A stretch of DNA of 64,000 nt from Neostapfia colusana (GCA_030760725.1 JASWHV010000012.1:21590368-21654367), one strand, 5' to 3'; positions 12,559 through 26,000 are shown, counted from the first letter of the stretch. A program made the numbers and translations. Notes: generated from the sequence alone by a model not told the origin.

Positions 12559-15500
12559 TTAAATATAAGCCTCTAACAATTCCGGATGATTGCGTTGTAA
12601 ATATTCCTCGCTTTCCCATGTAGCTTCATCGGACGTCTGATTTTCCCATAGCACCTTGAAAAATCGCAGTGTCCAGTTTCTGGTCTCGCGAGTCTTTTCA
12701 TCAATTATCCGGGTTGGATGTTCAACATAAGTGAGGTTCGGCTTCAAATCTGCTACGTCTCCCGTGAGAATATCCGTTGGAACTTTAAAACACTTCTGAA
12801 ACTGAGATATGTGGAAGACGTTATGAACTCCGGCTAAGGCTGCCGGTAGTTCCAAACGGTATGCCACGGGTCCACACCTTTCAATGATGACGAAGGGGCC
12901 GATAAAACGCGGAGCTAATTTTCCTTTCACTCCGAACCGGTGAATGCCCTTCATAGGAGATACGCGGAGGTATACGTGGTCTCCAACATGAAAGTTCAGA
13001 GGACGACGTCTCTTATCCGCATAGCTCTTTTGCCTGGACTGAGCGGCTTTAAGATTTGCTTGAATAAACCTTACCCGCTCTTCTGCTTTATTTACGAGAT
13101 CAATCCTGTAAATAACCCTCTCACCAGATTCACACCAGTTCGATTGTGTGTGGCACTTCCGGTCGTAGAGAGCTTCATAAGGTGCCATTTTTATGCTCGT
13201 TTGATAACCGTTGTTATACGAGAACTCCGCCAACGGTAAGTGATCATCCCAGCTCTTACCGTGGTGGATGGCACACGCCCTTAGCATATCTTCAAGGATT
13301 TGATTCACCCTCTCGGTTTGCCCATCGGTTTGAGGGTGATACACGGAGCTTCGAATCAATTTGGTTCCCAAGGATGCATGTAGCTGTTCCCAGAAACGTG
13401 ATACAAACAGCGATCCTCTGTCGGAGACAATGGTACGGGGAACTCCATGCAAGCACAAGATTCATGCTATGTACAACTCCGCATATTGCTTGGCGCTGTA
13501 GTTTGTATGCACCGGAATGAAACGTGCTGACTTGGTTAATCAGTCAACGATTACCCAAATCGAATCATGGTGGTGGGAGGTCATCGGCAACCCAACGATG
13601 AAATCCATACTCAAGTCTTCCCACTTCCATGCCGGTATTTGTAGCGGTTGCAACAGGCCCGACTTCTTCACATGGTCGGCCTTAACTCTTCGACATGTAT
13701 CACATTCTAAAACGTACTTGGCAACTTCACGTTTCATACGTGTCCACCAAAACTTCTTCCGGAGGTCTTGGTACATTTTATTGCTGCCAGGATGAATAGA
13801 AAATTTGGATAAGTGAGCCTCATCCAAAAATTTCTTCCGCAGTCTCATATCACGGGGTACGACTATCTGGTCCTTGAACCATAAGGTGTCTTCATCATCT
13901 AACCGGAAACATTTCATCTCCCCGTTCTTCAACCTCCTTTTGTTATGAGCCATGCCCTTGTCTTTCTTTTGAGCTTCCATAACATCCTCTCTTATTGTGG
14001 TATGAGAGCTAGATTATGTAGAGCTCCATATGGAACCAAGTAGAGACTCGGTTCTTCCTCTTCTATCGGTGTAATGGTCAGGTTATGAACATGAGACTTC
14101 CGGCTGAATGCATCGGCAACCATATTTGCCTTGCCCGGATGATAATGAATTTCAATCTCATAGTCCTTGATCAGCTCTAACCATCGTCGTTGCCGCATAT
14201 TCAACTCCTTTTAGGTGAATATGTACTTCAAGCTTTTGTGGTCGGTGTAGAGATGAACCAGATTTCCCAAGAGGTAATGTCTCCACATCTTCAAGGCTAA
14301 TACCACGGTAGCAAGCTCGAGATCATGAGTTGGATAATGTTGCTCATGACTCCGTAATTGCCGTGATCCATATGCGACCAAGCGTCCTCCTTGCATGAGT
14401 ACACAACAAAGTCCGATGTCGGACGCATCACAATAAACATCAAAGGGCTTGGTTGTATCCGGTTGAGCTAAAACCGGGGCTGTTGTGAGGTGTTTCACCA
14501 ACGCTTGAAAGGCTTCCTCACATGGCTTGCTCCAATCATATTTGATGCCCTTTTTCATTAGCTCCATCATAGGTTTGGAGATTTTTGAGAAGCTCGGGAT
14601 GAACCGCCGATAATATCCCACCAAACCCAAGAAGCTACGAACTTCATGGATTGATGTTGGAGACTTCCATTTCAGCACTTGTTCAATCTTCCTTGGATTA
14701 AAAGCAATGCCTTCCGCTGTAATAATATGTCCAAGAAATGGCACTTGGTTGATCCAGAATTCACATTTGCTAAACTTTGCATAGAGCTTGTGATCTCTCA
14801 AGCGTTGGAGCACAATATGCAAATGTTTACCGTGTTCTTCTTCTGATTTGGAATAGACCAAAATGTCTTGATGAACACCACGACGAACTGATCCAGCTCT
14901 GGCATGAACACTGAGTTCATAAGATACATAAAATGAGTCGGAGCATTGGTCAACCCAAATGACATGACAAGATACTCATAGAGTCCATATCTTGTCGAGA
15001 ATGTTATTTTCGGGATATCTTCCGCTCGAATCTTGATTTGATGATATCCCGACCTTAAGTCCATCTTAGAGAAGACTTTAGCACCCACTAGCTGATCGAA
15101 AAGAATATCAATTCTCGGTAGTGGATACTTGTTCTTTAGTGTCACAGCATTTAAAGGACGATAATCGACGCATAGCCTCAGCGTCTCATCCTTCTTCTTC
15201 ACAAATAAAGCCGAGCAACCCCAGGGTGATGAACTTGGACGAATGAACCCCTTGTCCATCAGATTCTTGAGTTGCTCCTTCAGTTCAGCTAATTCATTCG
15301 GAGCCATTTTGTATGGTCTCTGAGAGATCGGCGTGGTTCCCGGTATCAACTCTATTTTGAATTCCACCTCGCGCTCAGGTGGTAAGCCTGGAAGATCTTT
15401 GGGAAACACGTCCAGATATTCACGAACTACCGGAATGTCTTCTAACTTGCAAGCCTCGACATTACATACTTCCGGGTCTTTGGAAACCGCTATGCCGAGG

Positions 15501-16195
15501 TCCAATGTTTGACGCCCGTGAAGTGGAGAGTCCAAGTGAACACTCCTGTTCTCGATGTCCACAACAGCCTTATGGAAGGTCAACCATGATATTCCCAATA
15601 TGGCATTGATTCCTTGGTCTTCTAGAATAATGAGGGTGGTGGGATAAATTTTTCCACCCAAACAAAGTGGTGCTCGAGAAACGACTTCATTAGAAGATAT
15701 GTCTCCACCTGGCGAATGAATAAGGTAAGAATCTTTTGTGATAGTTGTGGAGATCTGATCCCGAATCAGAGTTGCCATGCTAATGAAGTTATGTGTCGCA
15801 CCAGAGTCGAATAAAATGGCAACCGGCTTGTCATTTAAGGTGAACATGCCAGCAAGAACAGGTCCTCCCCTTGGCAGATCATCGACTGACACATAATTAA
15901 CTGTTCCCACTTTGGATATGGCTTTTCTTTGCTGTCCAAGATCACTCCTTGGAACTGGACCCGCAGACATAATGTTGCTGCTCAGTTCAGTTGCTTCATT
16001 GATGTTGAGTTCATTGTCAATATGAAGTGGGACAGCACTTGGTTCAGCTGCGAAATCACATTGATCATCTTCAACCTCTTGAGAGAAATAACATTCTGGT
16101 ACACCTTGTTGAAACTGAGGTGCATGAGAAATAAGTTGCTGCTGCGGTGGAGGTGAATAAGACCTCTGTGGAGTATACGAGTCGTCATACTCCAA
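12559..16195 (-). pseudogene. E1 pol: protease, RT, RNase H, integrase, chromodomain (decayed)
   Basis: This polyprotein would copy element RNA and integrate the cDNA. In order: protease with LFDSGATHNFIS (aspartate near 15808), RT with KKKDETLRLCVDYRPLNA and KMDLRSGYHQIKI, RNase H start FDVYCDASD, integrase HHCC zinc finger (about 13680-13820), integrase core with SDRG and, 35 residues later, the E of DGQTERVNQ (intact D...E), a GPF module, and a chromodomain ending ...EATWESEEYLQRNHPELL at 12559. It is broken by a 1-nt deletion in the RT FIDD motif (about 14866-14872), a stop near 14211, a frame change near 13981-13991 and a stop at 13540. It follows gag in the same frame, as is usual for Tekay elements. 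Confidence 0.92.
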
Positions 16196-17020
16196 GAATG
16201 ACTGTACTCTTTGTGGAACCTTTCGACTGGAAGGTGAACGGATTACCCACCGATACTTCTGAGGTAGATGATTGCATTCATCTTGTGATGAGTCCCTCTC
16301 CCTCTTTTCTTTAAGGTAGAGATTAGAATAATATTCCTGAGTGATAGCACAGCTAACAAACTCATCAAAGTTCTATTGGCTAACTTGAGCCAACTCACAT
16401 CGCAGACTAGCAGTTAGCCCTCGGTAAAAATGATAACCCTTCAAGGATGGTGATTTCACATAGTCAGGGACATATTGAGCTAAGCGATTGAATTCCTCCG
16501 CATACTCAATAACATTCATTTCCCCTTGCTTTAGATTCCAGAATTCCTCATGACTTGTTTGCATTATGCCCGCTGGAATGAAACGAGTGCGAAATGCATC
16601 CTGGAACTCCGCCCATGTGACACGATGCCCTGCGGGTTGGACAGCAAGGTATTCTGCCCACCATGCTCCAGCAAAGCCGTGAAGCTGCTGAGCGGCATAT
16701 AGTGTCTTCGAGAGGTCATCACATTAAATCAACCCAAACTTGGACTCAATGACACGTAACCAGTGAATTGCTTCACAATGGTCAGCCGCTTCGTAGAATA
16801 CCGGCGGTTGTGTCGCCAAGAAATCCAGATAAGTGCTCAGGGTTGGCATGTGATGCTGAGCTTATCTATTTATTCCCTGCTGAACTAGAGTTTGGAGAGT
16901 TTCATTCATCATTGCAATAATTTCAGCCAATCCGGTTGGAGATGGCTTTTGTGATGAAGTCGAGTCATTCCCACCTCGACTTGAACCTCCAATCTCCATT
17001 TGAGAGTGTGCGCGTACCAT
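16196..17020 (-). pseudogene. E1 gag (decayed, no clear zinc knuckle)
   Basis: Gag packages the RNA and forms the particle. I chose the ATG at 17020 because an acceptor-like site lies directly upstream and the start reads MVRAHSQMEIGG. The capsid part is recognisable from FWNLKQGEMNVIEYAEEFNRL (about 16470-16545). Stops occur near 16862, 16727 and 16373, all in one frame. The place where CCHC should lie, in the run-up to protease, reads CYFSQEVEDDQC with no second cysteine or histidine in register, unlike CYKCGRPGHFASSC in E2 and CFTCGYLGHISRKC in E3. The product would be non-functional as it stands. Confidence 0.8.
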
Positions 17021-17040
17021 ACTGCACGAAACAAAATTTT
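17018..17040 (-). promoter_or_regulatory. Putative 3' splice acceptor at E1 gag start
   Basis: The minus strand reads TTTTGTTTCGTGCAG|T followed at once by ATG (17020-17018). The pyrimidine-rich run, CAG and a TTGAC branch-like motif about 25 nt upstream fit a plant acceptor. Paired with the donor at 18574 it would remove about 1.55 kb of leader. Confidence 0.5.
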
Positions 17041-18750
17041 GAGTCAATCAAAATGCTATCTCAGTAGTAAGTAAAGATAAGTAAAACATGAACATGTCAT
17101 GAACTTTATGAAAGCATAACCACAGTCATGTTTAAACAAATCTTAAGTACGCTAAACTAATCAGCTGGACGACCCTGACCAGTTCACACAAACCCCAAAT
17201 TGTTACTCAAGTTGACTACAGATTCATAACTTGAGTCCAATACCAAAGTTTTTGTAAACTCCAGTAACTTTCCAACTATTACTTATATGCCCCTAGATCA
17301 TCTCTGGACCAAAAGTTATGATTGCTCAAAGTTGACCGAATTCCTGGATAAAATTTGCCAGCATCCCTTTTGTATGTGGCTACTTTATCACAGTCGTATA
17401 TGAAAATACAATAAGAATCTGAGCAAACTCTGTGCTACAATAATGTTGTACATCTCATAACCTTTCCAACGGTGTATCATAGGCTCCTTAAGGATTTTTC
17501 TACAGGAAGTTATGGCTTAAAAACAGAAAGGTCCAGAGAGGTTTTTGCTACTCTCCTTGTTCTGAACAGTTTGCATTCAACTGGACTTTTCACCAACTTA
17601 ACGTGTGAATTTGCTCCGGAGGTCTACAAAGAAATTGTAGAGCACTTGAAAATCTTTCCAGAACTGTATCATACACATTAATTGGTTAAATCTACTCAGA
17701 GTTATGGTCTGTCCAAGCCCAGCAAGAATTCCTGCCAGAAACAGAGCACTCTGTTTTTGAAAACTTTGACGCCTAGTTATACTCTCATTTGAATCTTAGT
17801 TTAAAATAAGAGTTCAGTAACTAATATTTGTTTCAAAATTCCATTTTTAGTTGAAAGTTAGTTCATGAATCATTTCTTCATAGGGAAGAGGTTATTAAGT
17901 GTAGTACGGTGTCGATGCACCGTAAGAAACATGTCGGTACTACGTTACCTTACCGAAAAAAAACTCCTAACCGGATTATACCGGCATATACGTACTTATC
18001 AGTGACACTAAGACGGTCTCTCGCACACGTGTACTACACGGGATACGTACATGGTTAGTACCTGCAGAAGAACACTCAATAGTGGTGCACTCAAAGGTTG
18101 TCTTCATTTCAGGCAGTTCCATATTTGAAAGTAAATACAAACGCCCGTATCATTGCCATACGGTCGTCCTTGAGTTAAGCCACGTCTCAAGGTACGTGAT
18201 CGTGTTTCTACACCACACGACAGAGAACCCGAGTATATCATGAACGGGTCGTCACGGTTGGGAATGTTATCAACCCAACGGATACCACCTACTGCCCTGC
18301 AGGGCACGCCGATGGCAAGCGCTGCGTATGTCCTCCTGGGCTATTTCCAAACGAACACACTATCGCGTTACTGACCACACGATGGGGTCTCCACTTACTT
18401 GCCTAATGCACGCTAGGGATCAGCATTTCATATGAACTCAGGAACATAAAGAGTCCAAGAGTTTCATATTGACGTCTCACACCAAGCTGTGAGACCTATC
18501 CCTGAACCACATTCCTCGTCAGGGGAGCTAACCGAAATTGAACCGCTTTCGGTGGCGTTCCTTACCATTCTTACCTGAACGTAGGTGCGTCGTTACATAA
18601 TCAAAATTCTGAATTATAACAAGTAAGTTAGCAATGCCACTTTAAGTAACTATACTACTATAGTCTTTATGTGGGCCTAATACCATTTCCTCACCGTATC
18701 CTAAGTTTTTGTCGAAATACGATCCTTATTCCGTGCGCTATTACCAATGC
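17021..18750 (-). other. Untranslated leader of E1
   Basis: About 1.73 kb between the primer site and gag with no long frame on the sense strand. It aligns with the leaders of E0 and D. The extra gene seen in the E2 leader is absent. It contains the donor at 18574 and inverted motifs such as CTTGAG...CTCAAG (about 18170-18190). Confidence 0.75.
18570..18580 (-). promoter_or_regulatory. Putative 5' splice donor in E1 leader
   Basis: The minus strand reads GTTCAG|GTAAG, a full consensus donor, with the intron starting at 18574, 176 nt after the primer site. The same site is in D (CTCAG|GTAAG). Confidence 0.55.
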
Positions 18751-19037
18751 GGCTCTGATACCACGCTGACAGGGCCCGGACATCCCGATCACGCGGACGG
18801 GGCACCTCGCCCGGGAATCGCATTGGGTGGTGCCGTGTTATGCAGCACCCAACAGCACACATATAAGGAACACTGTATTACATAAATCAAAAAGCGGCTC
18901 TGATACCACGCTGACAGGGCCCGGCCATCTCGATCACGGGGACGGGGCACCTCGCCCGGGAATCGCATTGGGTGGTGTCGTGTTATGCAGCACCCAACAG
19001 CACACATATAAGGAACACTGTATTACATAAATCAAAA
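18749..19037 (-). repeat. 145-bp tandem duplication of LTR end plus primer site
   Basis: The unit 18749-18893 is repeated at 18894-19037 with few differences. Each unit contains the primer-site sequence (18751-18763 and 18896-18908) and the LTR end TGACAGGGCCCGG (from 18767 and from 18912). Unit boundaries share GCGG, suggesting a microhomology-driven or reverse-transcription jump. As a result E1 has two U5-end/primer-site junctions in series. Confidence 0.9.
18751..18763 (-). other. Primer binding site of E1 (tRNA-iMet)
   Basis: Minus-strand TGGTATCAGAGCC lies 3 nt from the LTR end, the classic site complementary to the 3' end of initiator tRNA-Met. A second copy is at 18896-18908. Confidence 0.92.
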
Positions 19038-22000
19038 GCGGAAGCTTACAATATCCTTTGCAAATAAATTACATAAAATAGCTACAGCAGAAGTCTATAG
19101 ACAGCTCACGTCGAATAACTACGAAGCATCCGAGATGAGGTCCAGCCCGTGGACTCCTCTCGCTAGCAACACGAAGAAATGGCAGCGGCTAGGTTCTCCA
19201 TGTGTAACATGACTCGGAAGTCTCCGAGTCTCACCGGACAACCTTCTTTATAGCGTCGGGTTAACCTGCAAAACCACTCATATAACAAGATTGAGCACAA
19301 AGGCTCAGCAAGACTTAACCGTCTCACCTAAGCATGCAACTCTACATGGAAGTAACCTATGACTTAAACATGTAAGTTGCAAAAAGACTCGGCTACGAGT
19401 TCATCCTTAACTTTCAGAATTTAGCCATAATAGTATTGACCTTGGGCCCAACAATATTGGAACTCCACAATCAAACAAGAAACGCTTCATTCAAATGTTA
19501 CTTATCCCAAGGCGAAAAAAAACTTTAGTTTGCTCTATCTCTACTTCAAGCAAGGTTTTCATGCAAATTACAATAATCAAAGCAGCAATTAAACTTTGCA
19601 AACTGTTTCCACGCAAGTTGATTACTACGTTACAACATGGGAGCAAGCGGTACTCAATAACCGTGAGGGACGGTGATTCGAATCAAACACTACCCGGATA
19701 ACTCGACACATACGCCCGCATGTGAAGACCCAAATCTGGCGTCATTCATTACGTCGTATGTGGCAACCTTTCTCAGGACACTAGACTGTAGAACCGGTCG
19801 CGCCGTCTCGGGCTCATAGGTCTAACGAGACGATGTGGTATGCCTCTACAATCCAGTGTACTTGGTACATCGGTTTCCTGGTTCCCATATATCAGTAAGC
19901 ATCCGGTACACAACTCAATACTTGCTCCTGGATGCGGCACACGCATCGGTACTTAACCGACACAGGCAGAGCTACTCGACCAAGACCTCGTCTTGTCGCT
20001 GCCTAACCCCTCTGCCCGGTCTCATCTTCAGAATGTAAACTTTAGTTTGCCTCTCTTCCCAACCACACTTATGTGATCCTGAACAAAGCTCGTGAGTAGA
20101 TTCCAACTACTCGTCTTCTACCGGATGTCCTAGCCTATTTAGCATGGCCTTATTCTACAGCGATGACACCATTCTACCCTTGACCTCAGGGTTCATTTTT
20201 GGTTATGCAAGTGGATTTATAAAACATCATTGACCTGATGCATATACAAACTTTTACCCATAGTGGTGAACAAAGGAAAAACATTATAAAACAACTTAAA
20301 TGCAAACCGGGGATTGCCTTTGTTTTGCAGGTGACTAAAGTAAGATAATATGAAGTTAGTTGCTGATGACTTGAAGCTTAATCCCTGCCCTTCTTGCTCC
20401 TTTATTCAAGCTTAACTCCTCCTTTACTTCTCCACGTTTAATCACTACACGTTATGAATATGCATATATGTTTAATTGTAAAACTTTTGCTAACAAGTGC
20501 TAAAGACTATTTTAAAACTGGAACTCTGTTTAAGAATTTAAAATGACAATGGTGCTAGTGGTTTGGGATTTGGGTTTAAGTACTATGCTCAAGTGAGATG
20601 TGTGTTTCCTCACTTGTGTGTTGATTATCTAAGAGGTTAAACATAACAGTACTGATCCAGGCTCCAATGAGGCTGAAATTTTTTTTGTGAGTTTTCTGTC
20701 ACAAGAAAGTCATCTGGACTAAAATTCAGAATATTTCACTGAGTAGATCACTCAGAATAATTCCTTAAGCATTTAGGAAAAAGAAATTAATTCTGAATAA
20801 ATTTGCACTTTCATGCAAATTCAAGTGAACTACAATTCCATACATAGCTTAGGGAGAACGCATGAATTTTCCTTATATTTTTGGAGTTAAGGAATGCCCA
20901 GAACTGAATTTCCAAGTTTTGGAAGTTCCCTGAAAATGTTTATGTATTCATTTGAATACAGAAACTTGAAATCAGGATTACCCTAACCAAATCAACTCCA
21001 AATGAGCTGAAAATTTTACAGGTGTTCATTAACAGACTACAGAATATCCTGGCAATATTTGGGGGATTTTTGGATGAACCAAACTCCCTCTAAAATTCTT
21101 TTGCTGAAAAGCTTTAAAGAATTTTCCAGAATTTTCTATTGAGTTTCAGGCAAATTGGGTTGCATATTTGGATAGAGCTCTTCATCCTGAATCCAACCCA
21201 ATTTGAATCACTAAATTTTGAGCTTCCTAGCACAAGTTATGCCTTCCCAAAGTTTGAATAAAATCTGGTATTTGAAATAAACCGGGGAAAAGTTTAAATT
21301 CTTACTGTGGGCCCAGGGCCACGTGTCGACCACTGGAACTGAGCCACACGGGGCCACAGAATCGTTCCCACGTTGTCACAGTCCGATCCAAGGCCACAAA
21401 GGATCCCACACGTTTGACTCCAGCGCTGACGAGTGGGGCCGACCCCCTTCGTCTTCCTCCGGCTCCTGCGCGCGACCCCCGCCGCCGAGCTCGCCGGAGC
21501 TCTCGCCGGAAGGAGGTTCCCGTGCTCAGAACTCACTGATTTTTGCCGGCCCCACGTATTCTCGTGTGAGGAACACGTTGCCGGTCTCATCTCAAATCGA
21601 GGATGGCCGGAACCCTAGGCGTGACGGCGACAGTGGCTGAGGCAACTCCGGTGACGTCGCTAGGGCGCTAACTGCACTAAACACGTCGCCGTTTGCTCGT
21701 ACAGCACCACTGCACCGAGGAGAACACGGATCCCACCGCCGATCTCGCTGAAACTCGCAGGGAGTACGACCTCACCGTCGGGCTAGGTCAAAATCCGGCG
21801 AAAATCGGAAAACCCAATGAACATCGGCTTTGCTCGATGGTTCTCGGTGGTTCTTGATTCTATGAACGTGCACGGAGGTATAGAAGGTGTATTCTACGTT
21901 GTGTGTGGAGTGGTTCGACGCGTGAGAAGAATTTGCCGAGTTTCTCCCCTCAGTCATTATTGTATGTCATCGGTAAAAACAAAATTCCGCCGAGCATCGT

Positions 22001-23087
22001 AGATGACTGGCAGTCGAGGCTGCAGCGAAGCGAGATAAGGTATAGGTGAACCTTTTTGCTTTTGCAACTCGATGGGAGAGGCTCTACGGCGGCCGGGAGA
22101 CGTGATCTTGTCACGGCGACTTTCCTTGGTGCCGTGGAGACAAACTGAGCTCGACGCCGAGGTTCCCGTGGGTTTAGCACCGGTTCCTTGCGTCGGCCAC
22201 GTTCAGTGAGGTCTTGTGATGCTGTGGAGAGGTTCAGCGTGGTGTGCAGCGGCGTGGGATAGCCGGCCGGCGGTGAACCGATCGAGCGCACGGCGTCAGG
22301 GAACAAACCGCTCAGGGAGGCCGTATTCGAGTGAAAGAGTTCACTGCAGTTGCGAGGAGCGTGTGACCGGGGCTGTGGCCGGCAGGGATATTTGTGTCGA
22401 TCGCAACCGAGGCGGTTCACTCATGGAGACAGATGGGAAGCCTCGGGCGCGTGCGCTGTCGCCGCTGTGCTGCTGCTGTCAAGCGTTCGGGAGAGGAAAA
22501 ACAGAGACCAGGGTTCGCTCTCGCGGAAAACTGGGACAACTGGGCCCCAGTGAACAGGCAGAGAAAACTTAAGGAGCAAGTTTATTTGGCTCAATGGCAA
22601 GTGGGTCCACCCCTGCTCCTCCCCAAAAGGTCTTCCAAATTTGGCATAATGCAAATTTAAATTCGGAAGAGCTCAGATTAAAAAGCTGTTTGGAATTTTG
22701 ACATGGTTTTCTTCAGTTCAAATTTAAATTCAAATTTCAAAGAAATTCATGGGCCCCTTTGATACTAATATCAAAGCACCTCCAAATTTTCTCGAAATTT
22801 GGCTCCCTCATAATTTTCGCCTGAGGAATTCAAATATGTCATCTGATTTTTGAGTTGGCCATTACAAATACCCCTTATTAAACAACAGTTTGAATCTTTT
22901 TCCTTTTTGAAAATGGCCCTCTTCTCTTTGAAGTGAACCCTTTAGCTCAAACTGAATTTAAAGTCCTATTGCACATGCCAACCCTCTTATGATTAAACAA
23001 AAGTTTTTGCAAGTCCTATTTCTTGAATTTAAACTGAACTTTATTCATAACTAAAGTTTTCCCTTTACAAGTTTTGGGACTTTTACA
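18767..23087 (-). repeat. E1 5' LTR (with duplicated end)
   Basis: The LTR proper is 18912-23087 (4176 bp), sense start TGTAAAAGTCCC, sense end CCCTGTCA; the extra 145 bp to 18767 are the tandem duplication. GC-rich block about 21300-22560, 18-mer at 20301-20318 (one change), hairpin at 19440-19512, small hairpin at 19292-19307. The right flank begins CACGT in LTR B1. Confidence 0.9.
19440..19512 (-). other. Conserved two-stem LTR hairpin, copy 2 (E1)
   Basis: Outer stem CCTTGGG (19440-19446) with CCCAAGG (19506-19512) is perfect. The inner stem is weakened by a 2-nt insertion but can be seen as ATTGGAA with TTCAAAT. The loop core AATCAAACAAGAAACGC is intact. It lies 528 bp from the LTR end. 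Confidence 0.65.
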
Positions 23088-26000
23088 CACGTGAGACCCC
23101 CGCTCACTGCATCCTATCCCCCCTGCTGGGTCTCAGTTTCACAATCTTAAGCCATTATCTACCTCTTTCCATACCGTGTAAATAAATACCTATCTGGCGA
23201 GTAGATTCCAACCACTCGACTTCTACTGAGATCCTAAGAATATTAGCATGGCATTCTCTACTCGTCGAGTTTATAAACTACCCAACCCTCCATAGGATTT
23301 AAAGGGTATGCAAGTGGGGTTTCAATCACCCTAACTCTAATGCAAGCATTACACCCTAGACATAAGTGATACAAATGAAAACTTTGCAAAAGTAATTAAA
23401 TGCAAACCGGGGATTGCCTGGTTGCGAGTTAAATGGAAAGTCAGCGTCTGGTGGGAGGACGTCCAATGGCTCCGGTGTGTCCTCAACTTCGGTCACTATA
23501 TGAAATGTAGCAAAATATATGTATAAGTGCTAATGAAGTATAAGAATTACACTTCTATTCATAGCCACTGCTATTTAGGTTCCTTAATTGGCTTTGGGAT
23601 TTTTCCAGTGGATACTAGATCCTATAAATATGATCTGAGCAAAGTTTGGAGAAATTTCATTGCACTTTGTGGTCTCCAAAATTCCCACAAGTACAAGGCT
23701 TCTCTGCCTTTTGTGCCCAAATCTGGAGTTTTAACATGTCTAACAGTGGAATATCTGATTAGGGTAAGTCTCCAAGGTTCTAACAAAATTTATTTCACCA
23801 TTTTTGAAGCTACCATCAGGAAGATATGAATTTTTGAAGTTGGACAGGAGTTCTGAAAAGTTTCTGTCTAGAATTTGAATTTCCAAATAAAGGCTGAACT
23901 TTGGAAGGCAATTTGGCTTAGCAAATGAACTCCAATGAAGCTCAAATTTTTACGGAAGATCTCTAATACCATGAGGAATCTTCTGGCCAAATTTGAAGAA
24001 ATTCCATAACAGGGTTCTTCTGGAATTAATTCCCAAAATTTTAAATTTGATGAATTTTGGAGAAATTTCCAGAGATCTTCAGATCAATTTCTTTGCATTT
24101 ATGCAAAGTACCGACTGTGAGGAATCCAAAAAAATTGGTTTCACAAATTTTGGACATCCCTACAGAAAGTTATGGAGGTATGAAGTTTGAACCATTTTTC
24201 TGGAAATCAATTCTATGATTTTTAGCTAATTTATTTAACCCTGAGATAACCTACTGATTAAGCCCTCTAAATCAGCTCCACAAAAATCCTAAATTTTTTA
24301 CTGAAGATCAGGAACTATGAAAAGCACTGGCTGCCCAAAATTGTGAATTTTTCATTGAGAATCCTTCCTGGAATTAATCCCTAAAGGGTTTACTAAAAAG
24401 AGTTCCACAGAAAATACTGGGCATTTTCATAGCAAGCACTTTGTTCCTCTGCAAAGTTATCTTCCTAAGGATTCTAGAAGAAGTTGTTTCACTATTTTTG
24501 AAGCTAAAGATTGCCTGGGAAGAATTTTACAAAGTGGAAACTTTTTATGAAAAGTTTCTGGACACTTTTAAGCACAGCAGCTTGGACTCTGAAAAATCCT
24601 ACTCAAATCAACTCCAAATGATCTGAAACTTTTCTGGATGTTCAATAACACCCTAAAGAATATTATGGAAAAATTTGGGGATTTTTGGCTTACCCAAACT
24701 CCCTCCATAATTCTTTTACAGAAAATTTTAAAAGAATTGTCCAGAATTTATTATTGACTTTCATACCAATTGGAGTGCTAATTTAGATAGATCATTGTAA
24801 ACTGAATCTAACCCATTTGAATCACCCAATTTGGAGTTTCCTACACAAAGTTATGAATTTTCAAAGTTTAAACAACTCTCTGTTTGGATTTTACACAGAG
24901 CACTCAAACGTGGGGCCCATGGGTCGCATGTTTCTTCAACCTCCCGCCAGAGAACGCGCGTGCACACTGGCACAGTTCGTGGCGCGGCTGGTTCTCCCTT
25001 ATTTCTCAACCGTTCTTTCTCTGGTTTCGCCCTACACGACCGTGGGAACGTGGCGCAGCTGCCGGGCAAGGTCTCGACTCATGAAAACAGCCGAAAACAG
25101 GTCTGCACCGGCGGCGGCGCTCGGCAACGCGGCATCAACACGTTCCGGCATGTACCAAGCTTCTCCAGACGAGGTAAGTTGCCCTAAAGCATACCTAGTG
25201 GTCGGGGAACATGGAACGCATGCCAAACCTTGCAGCAAACGGCTGGAAAAGGGGGTTCACCGGAGGACTGACCCGTTTTTGCCACCGCCGGCGAATTCTC
25301 GTGGCCCGGGGCGTTGAATGGACGGTTTGCTTTGGTATTCCGTGTGGGAGGGCGCTAGGGGATGTATTTGCTATGGCTTGAACCGAAGAACAAATGATCA
25401 TGCGTGTTGGATGAATTTCCCGGTTTGGTTTTGATCGGTTCTTCACGTGTACTGGCGCCAAAACACAAATTCCGGCGAGCCAGGGACGGGGAGAGCAAGG
25501 GGACTGCGGTAGCATGATCTACACACCTTGGCGCACCTTAGGGAGGTGTTGGTCGTGCGGGAGAGGCGTTATACCAGCTGGAATACGTGGAGCAGCGAGG
25601 TGCGACGTCGGCTCTGTTTTGCCAGAGGAAAAACTGGTTGGCACTGATCGGAGAAGGCCAGACACGAGCTGTGGAGGTGCGGATGATGTCCAGTGGAGGC
25701 CGGCGCATCTCCTAGTTGACTCAGCTGGGCGCCACAGTGGCCGGAGGGTGGCCGTCGCTGAGGCAGCAGAGAGCGGCGCCGTTTCGTGTCCGCTGTGCGA
25801 GCGTGTGAGCAACGAAGCAAGGAAGAACGTCCTCAGTTGTTTGTGTGAGCAGAGAAGAAGGTGCAATTGAGTTGTTCACTGCTGTGGCTATCGATCCTCT
25901 CCACCGACGTTGACTGCCTTCGGAAGCAAGGCACGAGCTGCTGCTCGTTTTGGCTGCCTCGGTGGCGCGTGTACACAGACACAACTTTGATTATTGTCTC

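Larger units (their letters stand above)
9628..23087 (-). mobile_element. E1: Tekay-like Ty3/gypsy element, nearly complete
   Basis: On the minus strand: 5' LTR (23087 to 18912, with a duplicated end to 18767), primer site, leader, gag, pol with chromodomain, polypurine tract (12500) and a 3' LTR truncated at 9628. The two LTRs align over about 2.9 kb and differ by roughly 5 percent in the stretch I compared by eye, so E1 is older than E2. The right flank begins CACGT, matching the target in LTR type B. The left target copy is not present because EP and a deletion lie there. Confidence 0.9.

Noticed and set aside
18751..18763. tRNA-Met gene
   Set aside because: Only the 12-13 bases complementary to the tRNA 3' end are present next to LTR ends; these are primer sites, with no cloverleaf.
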